Assembly (NCBI RefSeq): GCF_016756395.1
Contig: NZ_AP018365.1
Span: 372,001 to 436,000, forward strand
DNA: 64,000 nucleotides
Source of the DNA: Streptomyces sp. SN-593
GTDB lineage: Bacteria; Actinomycetota; Actinomycetes; Streptomycetales; Streptomycetaceae
Direction: 5' to 3'
The notes under the pieces are model-generated. The model did no database searches, was not told the origin of the DNA, and saw only the letters and a program-made list of their open reading frames with translations. Position numbers and translations under genes: made by a program. The first letter of the stretch is position 1. Every line of letters starts with the position of its first letter. This document shows positions 39,943 to 47,433 of the stretch, piece by piece.

Positions 39943-40754
39943 CGGCCACCCCCGCGGCCCCCGCCGCGTCCGTGGCGCGCCGCCGCGACGGGGCCGCCGA
40001 GCTGGCGACGGTGCTGGCCACCTCCGCCCGGGTGCAGCTTGCGATGCAGCGGGCGCACCCCATGTCGATCATGCTCGGCATCGTGCAGCCCGCCGTCCTG
40101 CTCGTCATCGGGTCGTCCTCGACCCACGGCGCCGCACTCGACGGCTTCGCCCTGGCGTCCGGGCTGTCGAGCCTGTGGGGAGGCAGCATCTGGACCGCGG
40201 GCGGCATCCTGCGCCGGGAGATCGAGTACGGCACGCTGCCCCGGCTGGTCTGCTCGCCGTGGAACATCCGCTTCCTGCTGCTGGCCAAGAGCCTGGCGGC
40301 CAGCATGTTCCAGACGCTGTGCATCACCGTCACGACCGTGGGCGTGCTGGCCTGCTCCGGCCACACGATCGCCGTCCGGGCGCCCGGGGCCCTCCTGCTC
40401 GGCATCCTGGTCGCGGTGCTGTCGGCCGCCGCCCTCGGCCTTCTGCTCAGTTCCCTGTTCGTGCTGACCCGGGCCGCCGTACGCATCTCCGAGGCGCTCA
40501 GCTACCCCGTGCTCCTGCTGGGCGGCATGCTCATCCCCTCCGCCTACCTGCCCGCCTGGCTGCGGTGGCCGTCGGCCGTGGTGAGCCTGAGCTGGATCCG
40601 CCGGGTCCTGCACGGCGCGCTCACCGGCTCCACCGACCTGCCCGCCCTGGCCGCCGCGCTCGCCCTGACGGCCGGTTACGCGGCCGCCGGCTGGCTGGTC
40701 TTCGACGCGGTGCTCGACCGCGCCCGGCTGAGGGGGACCCTTGAACTTCGCTGA
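39939..40754 (+). CDS. ABC-2 type permease, first
   Basis: 271 aa with six hydrophobic helices (about 45-62, 75-90, 115-135, 150-190, 195-215, 235-255). IEYGTLPRLVCSPWNIRFLL is the usual cytoplasmic loop (typically rGTle.ll.sPv). It begins at a GTG overlapping the ATPase stop by 4 bases and ends 14 bases inside the second permease gene. With 40741-41523 it would form the membrane channel of an exporter for the pathway product or modified peptide. Confidence 0.87.
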   Translation: MTATPAAPAASVARRRDGAAELATVLATSARVQLAMQRAHPMSIMLGIVQPAVLLVIGSSSTHGAALDGFALASGLSSLWGGSIWTAGGILRREIEYGTLPRLVCSPWNIRFLLLAKSLAASMFQTLCITVTTVGVLACSGHTIAVRAPGALLLGILVAVLSAAALGLLLSSLFVLTRAAVRISEALSYPVLLLGGMLIPSAYLPAWLRWPSAVVSLSWIRRVLHGALTGSTDLPALAAALALTAGYAAAGWLVFDAVLDRARLRGTLELR

Positions 40755-41523
40755 CCTGGGTTTCCGGCTCGGCCTCGCCTGCTCCTTCGGCGGCCGCGAG
40801 TACGCGGCGGTCTACAGCCGCAAGGTGGTGCTCACCTCGGTGCTGCCGCGGGCGGTCCTCCAGGCGGTGTTCTACACCCTGCTCGGACGGCTGCTGGCCG
40901 GACCGGGCGGCACGCGGCAGGCGTTCGTCGGGGCCGTGGGCTACGCCCTGGTGACCGCGACCGTGGTGCGGCTGCCGGACGTCCTCGCCGCGGACAAGCA
41001 GGAGGGCACGGCCTTCCGGCTGCGCACCGGGGTGCTGCCGCGGCCGGTGGTCGCCGCCTGCCGGTCCTGGCCCTACCTCGCGGAGGCACTGCTGTCGGCC
41101 GCCGCCGTCGTCGCGGTCGGTTCGCTGATGGTCGGCGAGGGCTCCGTCGCACTCCAACTGCTGCGCTACGTACCGCTGTTCGTCCTGAGCACGGTCGCGC
41201 TGGCGGCCTTCGGGCTGGCCGGGGCGGCGATGTCGGTGGGCCGGCGCTCCGACGTCCTGGTCGGCAACCTGCTGGCCGCCCTCCTGCTGGCGGGCTGCCA
41301 GATCGTCACGGCCAGGCCGATCGGCTGGCTCCGGGCGGTCGGCGAGGTGCTGCCGCTGCGGCACGCGCTGGAGGGGGTCCGGGCCGGGATCGACGGCCGG
41401 AGCCCCTGGCCGCAGGCCGGCGCCGAGGCGCTGGTCGGCGCGGGCTGGTTCGCCGTGGCCGCGGTCGCCCTCAAGGTGCAGGGGCACCGGGCCGCTCGGG
41501 AAGGGACGGACGACCATGACTGA
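40741..41523 (+). CDS. ABC-2 type permease, second
   Basis: 260 aa, about six helices. LAADKQEGTAFRLRTGVLPR is the loop equivalent to that of the first permease (E-x-GT). The start is the TTG at 40741, preceded by GAGGGGGAC and inside the end of the first permease gene. The end overlaps the TldD gene by 8 bases, so the exporter and protease genes are translationally coupled. Confidence 0.83.
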   Translation: MNFADLGFRLGLACSFGGREYAAVYSRKVVLTSVLPRAVLQAVFYTLLGRLLAGPGGTRQAFVGAVGYALVTATVVRLPDVLAADKQEGTAFRLRTGVLPRPVVAACRSWPYLAEALLSAAAVVAVGSLMVGEGSVALQLLRYVPLFVLSTVALAAFGLAGAAMSVGRRSDVLVGNLLAALLLAGCQIVTARPIGWLRAVGEVLPLRHALEGVRAGIDGRSPWPQAGAEALVGAGWFAVAAVALKVQGHRAAREGTDDHD

Positions 41524-42991
41524 CCTCCACCGCGCAGCGGGCGCCGGCGGGCTCGCGGACGCCCTGGGCGATCCGGCGCTGGCACGGCGCGTCCTGGACC
41601 GCGCGCTGGCGGGCCGGGCGGCCTGGGCCGAGGTGTACCACGAGGTGCGCACCGACGGCTCGGTCACGATGAACGACGGCGAGCGCACCAGCCGTTCGGC
41701 CAGCCTCACCGAGGGCGTCGGGCTGCGCGCCGTGGGACCGGCGGGCACCTGCAACGTCTACGGTCCCGCGCCCGACCCGGCCGCGCTGCTCCGCCTCGCG
41801 GAACGGGCCGCGGACGCCTACGACGCCCTGGCCGGCGGCGGCGCCCCGGGCGAACCGCCGACGGCGCCCGCCGGGCGCCCCGAGTCCGCCGCCCGCCTGT
41901 GGGCCGACGCCAACCCGGCCGACGCCAACCCGTGGGCCGACGCCCGCTGGGACGAGACGCTCGACCTGGGACGGCTGGAGGCGCATGCCGCGGCGGCACT
42001 CGCCGCCGCGACCGAGACGGACACGGACGGCGTACGGGTCCGGGCCACGACCTGGTCGCGTTCCGTGGTGGTCGTCAACTCGCTGGACGGGCGGGCGCGG
42101 TGGACCACGCGCGGCACCCGGTTCGCCGTGGACGCCTTCGCCCGGCGCGGCGCCGACCGGCGCAGGGGCCGCGCCAACCACTGCTCCGACCTGCCGGTCG
42201 GCGCGATCGACGCGGCGCCGGCGCAGGACGCGGGACGGCGGGCCGCGGCCCAGGCGCACCGCGTCCTGGGCACCTCGGCCGCCCCGCCGGCCGCGGTGCC
42301 CGTCGTCCTCGCGCCGGCCGCCGCGGCGCTGCTGGTCCACGAACTGCTCGGCCACCCCTGCGAGGCCGACATGGTGGCGGGCGGCACCTCGCCCCTGCGC
42401 CCCTCAGGACCAGCGCCGGCGCTCGACTCCTGCGTGACCGTGCTGGACGGCTGCCCGCCGCAGGGCGGCTGGGGCAGGGCCGACCGGGACGACGAGGGGA
42501 CGCCCAACGCGGAGACGGTGGTCATCGACCGCGGTGTGCCGAGCGGGGTCCTCACCGACCGCGCGAGTGCCGAGGCCCACGGCTGGGCGCTGACCGGCAA
42601 CGGCAGACGGCAGTCCTACGCGCATCCGGTACTCCCCCGGGTGAGCGGCACCCGTCTCGCGGCCGGCACGTCGTCCGCGGACGCGCTGGTGGCCGGGCTC
42701 GGCGACGGGCTGTGGGTCCTGGCCGCCCAGGGCGGATCGGTCAACGCCCGGACCGGGATGCTCACCATCGACGTCAAGGAGGCGCGGCTCGTGCGCGGCG
42801 GCGTCCCGGGCGAGCGGGTCTCCGCGACTGCGGTCGCCGCGCACGCCCGCGACGTGCTGCGCGGCATCCGGGCCGTCGCCGACGACCCGCTGACCTGCCC
42901 GATGATCTGCGGCAAGCACGGCCAGTGGATACCGGTGGCCGCGCAGGCGCCGTCCGTCCTGGTCGAACGCATGCAGACGGTGGGGGGCTGA
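41516..42991 (+). CDS. TldD-type metalloprotease subunit
   Basis: 491 aa. The zinc site HELLGH is at residues 275-280, and the later Cys ligand is C465 in MICGKHGQWIPVAAQAPS, exactly as in TldD (HExxxH plus a distal Cys). The N-terminal domain (about 20-220) with DGERTSRSASLTEGVGLRAV is the usual half-barrel. TldD works as a heterodimer with TldE/PmbA in a closed chamber that only admits unfolded peptides; in E. coli it matures microcin B17 and degrades CcdA. An Ala/Asp/Asn-rich insert (DANPADANPWADARW) lies near residue 130. ATG at 41516. Confidence 0.92.
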   Translation: MTDLHRAAGAGGLADALGDPALARRVLDRALAGRAAWAEVYHEVRTDGSVTMNDGERTSRSASLTEGVGLRAVGPAGTCNVYGPAPDPAALLRLAERAADAYDALAGGGAPGEPPTAPAGRPESAARLWADANPADANPWADARWDETLDLGRLEAHAAAALAAATETDTDGVRVRATTWSRSVVVVNSLDGRARWTTRGTRFAVDAFARRGADRRRGRANHCSDLPVGAIDAAPAQDAGRRAAAQAHRVLGTSAAPPAAVPVVLAPAAAALLVHELLGHPCEADMVAGGTSPLRPSGPAPALDSCVTVLDGCPPQGGWGRADRDDEGTPNAETVVIDRGVPSGVLTDRASAEAHGWALTGNGRRQSYAHPVLPRVSGTRLAAGTSSADALVAGLGDGLWVLAAQGGSVNARTGMLTIDVKEARLVRGGVPGERVSATAVAAHARDVLRGIRAVADDPLTCPMICGKHGQWIPVAAQAPSVLVERMQTVGG

Positions 42992-42992
42992 C

Positions 42993-44399
42993 GTGCGGGA
43001 CCCCGGCACGGTGGACCCGGCCCCGCTCCAGGACGCGCTGCCCGGCGAGCGCCTGGAACTCGTCACGCGCACCGCACTGCGCCGCCGCGTGCGGATGACC
43101 GACGGCGCGGTCGACTCGGTGGGCGACGCGACGACCACCACGACCATGGTGCGCAGCGTGGCGGACGGCTCCGTCGGCTGCGCGACGACCAGCGGCTTGA
43201 GCGCGACGGCCGTCGCCGAGGCGGTGCGGGTCGCGCGCCGGCTGCGCGCGCCGGGCGTCCTCGCGCCCGCCGACGACCGGACGCCGCCGGCGCGGGACCC
43301 GGCCGCGGAGCGCGCGGCGCAGCAGGCGTGGGAGCGGGTGGTGTCCTGCGGCACCGCCGAATCGATCGCCCGGCTGCGGGAGTTGTCGGCCCGCGTGCAC
43401 GGGGTGCGGCGCGCCCAGGCCACCTGGGACCAGGTCGCGCAGTTCGTGACGCTCGCCGACTCCGCCGGCCGGGTCGTCTCCTACCGGCACCCGGAGGTCA
43501 CCCTCGCCCTCACGGTGGTGGCCGCGGGCCGGACCGGCCGCTCCACCGGCACCGGTGGCCGCACCGCCGCCGGCCCCGACGGGCTGGACGCGGCGGGCAT
43601 CGCCGCCGAGGCCGTCGCGGAGGCAGCCGGCCGGATGCCCTCCGCCACCCGGCCGGAAGGGGCCCCGCCCCGGCGGCTCGACGCCGTGATCGCCCCGCGC
43701 GCCGCCTCCCGGCTGCTCGCCCAGATCGCCGCCGTCTTCTACGGCGACCGCGCCGACCTCGACCGCGCCGGAGCGTACGCCCCGGGCAGCCGTGTCCTCG
43801 CCGACGGGGTCGGCCTGGTCGACGACGCGGGCGCGCCCAGCGGGCTGGGCACCGTGCCGTGCGACGACGAGGGGACCCTGACCGCACGCACCGTGCTGGT
43901 GGACGACGGACGGGCCGGCGCCCTGCTGCACGACCGCAGTTCGCCCTCGCCGGGCTCCCGCAGCAGCGGCAACGGCTGGATGGTGCCCTTCGGATCGGGG
44001 GTGGGCAGCGGCATCGCGGTGGCCGGCACCCTGCTCGCGCTGCGCGGCCCGGTCCGCCCGCTCACCGACCTGCTGGGCGGGAGCGGCCCGGTGCTCTACG
44101 TCACCCGGATCGACGACGGCAGCGGCAGGGCGCTGGACGCGGCGCACGACTCGGTCCGCATGGCGCTGTCCGGCTGGCTGGTCCGGGACGGTGCGCCGTA
44201 CCTCCCCGTCGCCGGTGTGTCGGTCGGCATGCGCCTGCGCGACTTCCTCGCCCGGATCGAGGGCACCTCCGACGTCCGCGAGGACTACCGCGTCGCCGCC
44301 GGCTCCACCCTGCGCAAGGGGCCGGCCGTGCACTCCACCCACATCAGCCTGCGCGACCTGCCCGTCACCTTCCAGGAGGACTCATGGCAACGCCAGTGA
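42993..44399 (+). CDS. TldE/PmbA-type protease subunit
   Basis: 468 aa. Same fold as TldD but without HExxxH, as in all TldE/PmbA subunits. VRMTDGAVDSVGDATTTTTM, the AVIAPRAASRLLAQIAAVFY segment and ALSGWLVRDGAPYLPVAGVS mark the family. It would pair with the product of the previous gene, which ends one base before the GTG at 42993. The last 16 bases overlap the next gene. A chamber protease beside an exporter and two tiny peptides points to leader-peptide removal. Confidence 0.87.
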   Translation: MRDPGTVDPAPLQDALPGERLELVTRTALRRRVRMTDGAVDSVGDATTTTTMVRSVADGSVGCATTSGLSATAVAEAVRVARRLRAPGVLAPADDRTPPARDPAAERAAQQAWERVVSCGTAESIARLRELSARVHGVRRAQATWDQVAQFVTLADSAGRVVSYRHPEVTLALTVVAAGRTGRSTGTGGRTAAGPDGLDAAGIAAEAVAEAAGRMPSATRPEGAPPRRLDAVIAPRAASRLLAQIAAVFYGDRADLDRAGAYAPGSRVLADGVGLVDDAGAPSGLGTVPCDDEGTLTARTVLVDDGRAGALLHDRSSPSPGSRSSGNGWMVPFGSGVGSGIAVAGTLLALRGPVRPLTDLLGGSGPVLYVTRIDDGSGRALDAAHDSVRMALSGWLVRDGAPYLPVAGVSVGMRLRDFLARIEGTSDVREDYRVAAGSTLRKGPAVHSTHISLRDLPVTFQEDSWQRQ

Positions 44400-45469
44400 T
44401 CCCCGGGCCCGCCGGCCCGATCGCCGACGACCTGCGCGCGCTGGCCGGCCGCGCGCTGGAGCGGTACGCGCAGGGCGAGGTGCGGATCGGGTTCGCGATG
44501 GTGTCGGGGTCGCGGGCCATGGGCCTGGGCCACGCCCTGTCCGACCTCGACCTGTACGTCGTCCGCACGGACGACGCGCCGGCCCGCGCCGGGACGTTCG
44601 CCCTCGAAGGGCAGACGATCCAGGTCACCCCGCTGGACACCGCGCGGATACGGCGCCTGGCCGCCCAGGCGGACGGGTACCGCGTCACCGCGCGGGACCG
44701 CTCCCAGCAGGACTTCACGCAGTCGGACTACAAGGTGCTGCTGCGCCTGGCCAACGGGGCGCTGCTGTACGCCGACGCCGAGCACCGCGAGCTGTTCGAG
44801 CGGCTGGACCGCGAGACGGTCCGCAGGCTGGTCGTCATGCGCCACGCCACGTACGCCGTGGAGTTGCAGGAGGACGTGCGCGGCACCGTGGAGTCCGGGG
44901 ACCTGATGACCGCCATGGTCTCCTCCCAGCGCACCCTGATGCATGCCGTGGAGTGTGCTCTGGGCGGGGTGGGCGAGGTCTACGACCACGAGAAGGTCGC
45001 GCTGCGCCGGCTGGCCCGGCACCCCGGCACCGCCCACCTGCTGCCGGAGGTCTGGCGCCTGCTGCACCCCGGCGTGGCGGTGGACGCCCCCGCCGGGGAG
45101 CTGGCCGGGATCGCCCGGCGGCGCGCCCTGCTCGCCTCGCACCTGGTCGGCTACGCGGTGCTGGACGGGTGGGACGGCCCGGCGGCGCGGGTCCCGCCCT
45201 TCACGCCGGGCCAACGCGGCCCGGTCCGCCGCTACGACTACGGCTTGCTGCGCTTCGCCAACGGCATCGCCCTCACCGGCGAGGACAAGGGCGCCAGGGT
45301 GAGCGAGGCGATGGCCCGGCTGTGGCTCGCCCTGGACGGGCGGCCCTTCGACGAGATCGCCTCGTCGCCCGCGCTCCGGCCGCTCGACGCCGCACCGGCG
45401 GTGCTGGCGGGCGCCCTGGAGAAGCTGCGCGCGACGGGCGCCGTCGAACAGCCGCCGCCCGGCGCCTGA
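44384..45469 (+). CDS. Nucleotidyltransferase with possible PqqD-like C-terminal domain
   Basis: 361 aa. Residues 30-110 form a minimal nucleotidyltransferase: GFAMVSGSRAMGLGHALSDL then DLYVVR (GS and DxD), and QTIQVTPLDTARIRRL with a third acidic residue. The middle is helical. The last 75 residues, RFANGIALTGEDKGARVSEA and MARLWLALDGRPFDEIASSP and AGALEKLRATGAVE, have the look of a PqqD-like winged helix (RiPP recognition element). That likeness is by eye only. ATG at 44384 with CAGGAGGA upstream, overlapping the TldE gene. It precedes the two peptide genes by 67 bases. Confidence 0.75.
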   Translation: MATPVIPGPAGPIADDLRALAGRALERYAQGEVRIGFAMVSGSRAMGLGHALSDLDLYVVRTDDAPARAGTFALEGQTIQVTPLDTARIRRLAAQADGYRVTARDRSQQDFTQSDYKVLLRLANGALLYADAEHRELFERLDRETVRRLVVMRHATYAVELQEDVRGTVESGDLMTAMVSSQRTLMHAVECALGGVGEVYDHEKVALRRLARHPGTAHLLPEVWRLLHPGVAVDAPAGELAGIARRRALLASHLVGYAVLDGWDGPAARVPPFTPGQRGPVRRYDYGLLRFANGIALTGEDKGARVSEAMARLWLALDGRPFDEIASSPALRPLDAAPAVLAGALEKLRATGAVEQPPPGA

Positions 45470-45536
45470 GCGCGCCGGAAGGTCTCCCGCGCCGAGGCGG
45501 CGCGGGACCCGTCGTCACCGAGAGGAGGTGGGCGTC

Positions 45537-45593
45537 ATGGAGGACTTCGACATCGAGCAGGACGAGGACTTCGCGGGCGAGTCCAGCCTGTAG
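45537..45593 (+). CDS. 18-residue acidic peptide 1, candidate RiPP precursor
   Basis: The peptide reads MEDFDIEQDEDFAGESSL, then TAG. A near-consensus ribosome-binding site GAGAGGAGGTG (45520-45530) lies 6 bases before the ATG. The same site, start and 18-codon length recur 117 bases later in the second copy, with substitutions that keep length and character (D/E, G/A, S/A). Conservation of frame, site and length in a duplicated pair argues for real translation. The highly acidic N-terminal part could be a recognition region and the C-terminal FAGESSL the modified part; this split is a guess. No similar peptide is known to me. Confidence 0.72.
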   Translation: MEDFDIEQDEDFAGESSL

Positions 45594-45653
45594 GGCGGCC
45601 CCCGCACGCGAGGTCGCGCCGCGACCGACGAGCCACGAGAGGAGGTGCCGGCC

Positions 45654-45710
45654 ATGGAGGACTTCGACATCGAGCAGGAAGAGGACTTCGCCGCCGAGGC
45701 GAGCCTGTAA
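45654..45710 (+). CDS. 18-residue acidic peptide 2, candidate RiPP precursor
   Basis: The peptide reads MEDFDIEQEEDFAAEASL, then TAA. It has the same GAGAGGAGGTG site (45637-45647) and ATG spacing as copy 1. It differs at four residues from copy 1 (D9E, G14A, S16A and none in the first eight). The first eight residues and the final SL are identical. Between the copies lie 60 bases with little similarity, so the duplication is not recent or only the functional part is conserved. It closes the operon with the exporter, TldD/TldE and nucleotidyltransferase genes. Confidence 0.72.
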   Translation: MEDFDIEQEEDFAAEASL

Positions 45711-45733
45711 GGAGGAGGTCCCGGACGTCGAAG

Positions 45734-45761
45734 GCGCCCCACGACCATGGGGACGGGGCGC
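45734..45761. terminator. Hairpin after the peptide genes
   Basis: GCGCCCC (45734-45740) pairs with GGGGCGC (45755-45761) around a 14-base loop, 23 bases after the second peptide gene and facing the convergent phosphatase gene that ends at 45940. Confidence 0.45.
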
Positions 45762-45939
45762 GCGTCACGCAGGGCCTCGGCACCGCGCAGGACGAGGACG
45801 CCGCCGCCGGGCGGGCCTCTGAAGTCGTTGTGCGGGTCGGCCGGCGCCATCGGCCGACCCGCACCACGTCCCTGCCCGGTGCGCCGGACAGGCCGGGGCC
45901 GGCGGCGGGCGGCGGACCCGGAGGCACCGGCCCTGCGTG

Positions 45940-47181
45940 TCAGAGCCGGACCACGATCAGGGCGATGTCGTCCGGGCCGCCCTGGGCCACGCCCAGGCGG
46001 GAGAGCAGGACGTCCGCCAGGTCGTCCGGGCCGAGGGCGGTGTGACGGGCGAGGGTGCCGCCCAGGCGCCGCAGCCCGACGTCGATGTCCTCGCCGCGCC
46101 GCTCGACGAGCCCGTCGGTGTACAGGACCAGCGTGTCGCCCCGGTCGTACGGCACCGTGGCCTGGGGGCGCGGGTGGTCGTCGAGGCGGATGCCCAGCGG
46201 CGGGTCGGTGGCCTGGTCCAGGGTGATGACGGTGCCGTCCCGCCGGCACAGCATCGGCGGAGGGTGGCCCGCGCAGGTGTACGTGATCCGCCGGGTGCGG
46301 GTGTCCACGACGGCCTTGGCCGCGGTCGTGGCCAGCGCGCCCTCGAAGGTGCGCGCGTACCGGCTCAGGACGTCCATCGCGCGGCCCGGCTCGGGGATGG
46401 CCCGCACCGCGGCGGACAGCGCGCTGCGCAGCATGCCCATCACCGCGGCGGCCTCCAGCCCGTGGCCGACGACGTCGCCGACGGCCACGGTGAAGGTGTC
46501 CTCGCTCAGGTCCACCACGTCGTACCAGTCGCCGCAGACGTTCATCGAGCGGGCGGCCGGCATGTAGCGCAGGGCGATCTCGCGGTGCCCGGCGAGGTCC
46601 GGGGAGTGCAGCATCGCCCGCTGGAGGGTGAGGGCGATCAGCCGCTCCCGGTCGTGGGCCTCGCGCAACTCGTCGTTGAACTGCTGGAGTTCCTGTGCCC
46701 GCGCGTACAGCTCGGGCCCCATCGTCTCCCCTGCCAGGGCGGTCCCGCCGGTGTCCGGGCGACGGGAGCGGGCGCGCACGAACCCGGTCACGTCCTCCAC
46801 CCGGTGGATGATCCACGCCACCTCGCCGTCGGGTCCCAGCACCGGGGTGTTGATCGGCGACCACCACCGCTCCCGGAAGGCGTCGGTCCGGCCCGGCGCC
46901 GGGATGTCGTACTTCTGGACCGCCATGGTGTCGGGCCGCTTCGAGCGCAGCACCCGGCCCAGCGAGGCGCGCAGGTTGCGCACGCCGTCGGCCGCCGGGT
47001 CGGCGGGGTTGTCGGGGTGGACCTGGAAGATGTCGCGGCCCATCACCTCCTCCCGGGTGCGGCCGGTGACGCGCAGGTAGGCGTCGTTGACCTCCGCCAC
47101 GACGAAGTCCGGGGCGAGCAGCAGGTACGGGCTCGGTGTGACGGCGAAGACCGCCCGGAAGTCGATCCGCGGTGCGGTCAC
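45940..47181 (-). CDS. PAS plus SpoIIE (PP2C) serine phosphatase
   Basis: 413 aa. Residues 8-135 are a PAS sensor: YLLLAPDFVVAEVNDAYLRV, TGRTREEVMGRDIFQVHPDN and a PAC-like end WWSPINTPVLGPDGEVAWII. A linking helix (about 160-185) leads to the phosphatase (about 190-410) with CGDWYDVVDLSEDTFTVAVG, DVVGHGLEAAAVMG (metal Asps), CAGHPPPMLCRRDG and GDTLVLYTDGLVERRGEDID, ending GGPDDIALIVVRL. GTG at 47181. A stand-alone gene, third SpoIIE-type phosphatase in the window, likely acting on an unseen STAS partner. Confidence 0.9.
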   Translation of the reverse strand: MTAPRIDFRAVFAVTPSPYLLLAPDFVVAEVNDAYLRVTGRTREEVMGRDIFQVHPDNPADPAADGVRNLRASLGRVLRSKRPDTMAVQKYDIPAPGRTDAFRERWWSPINTPVLGPDGEVAWIIHRVEDVTGFVRARSRRPDTGGTALAGETMGPELYARAQELQQFNDELREAHDRERLIALTLQRAMLHSPDLAGHREIALRYMPAARSMNVCGDWYDVVDLSEDTFTVAVGDVVGHGLEAAAVMGMLRSALSAAVRAIPEPGRAMDVLSRYARTFEGALATTAAKAVVDTRTRRITYTCAGHPPPMLCRRDGTVITLDQATDPPLGIRLDDHPRPQATVPYDRGDTLVLYTDGLVERRGEDIDVGLRRLGGTLARHTALGPDDLADVLLSRLGVAQGGPDDIALIVVRL

Positions 47182-47323
47182 GGCGTCTCTCCTGTCCCCG
47201 CGTAGTCGTACCGGTGGCTGCTGGTACGACTATGCGGCCCGCCGGGCGCCGCCCGCCCGACGGCGCGCCGATCACGGACGCCTCCGCCCCACCCGGGCAC
47301 GCGGCCGCGGCGACGACCGCCGA

Positions 47324-47416
47324 CGGGGGCGGGCGGAGGTGGGGGCGGGCCGGGGCGGGCGGTGGTGCAGGGCGGGGGCGGGGTTCCCGGCGGGGCGGGC
47401 GGGGGCGGTGCGAGGG
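47324..47416 (+). other. G-rich tract upstream of the ROK gene
   Basis: At least twelve runs of three to five G within 93 bases, ending 18 bases before the ATG at 47434. In the mRNA or non-template strand it could fold into a G-quadruplex and affect initiation. The rest of the gap (47182-47323) shows no clear promoter. Confidence 0.5.
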
Positions 47417-47433
47417 CACGTAAGCTTTCGGCC

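Noticed and set aside
45711-45830. A possible third copy of the 18-residue peptide (QDEDAAAG at 45788-45811)
   Set aside because: There is a GGAGGAGG site at 45711 but no start codon in the right frame and no stop at the expected place. Similarity is limited to QDED.
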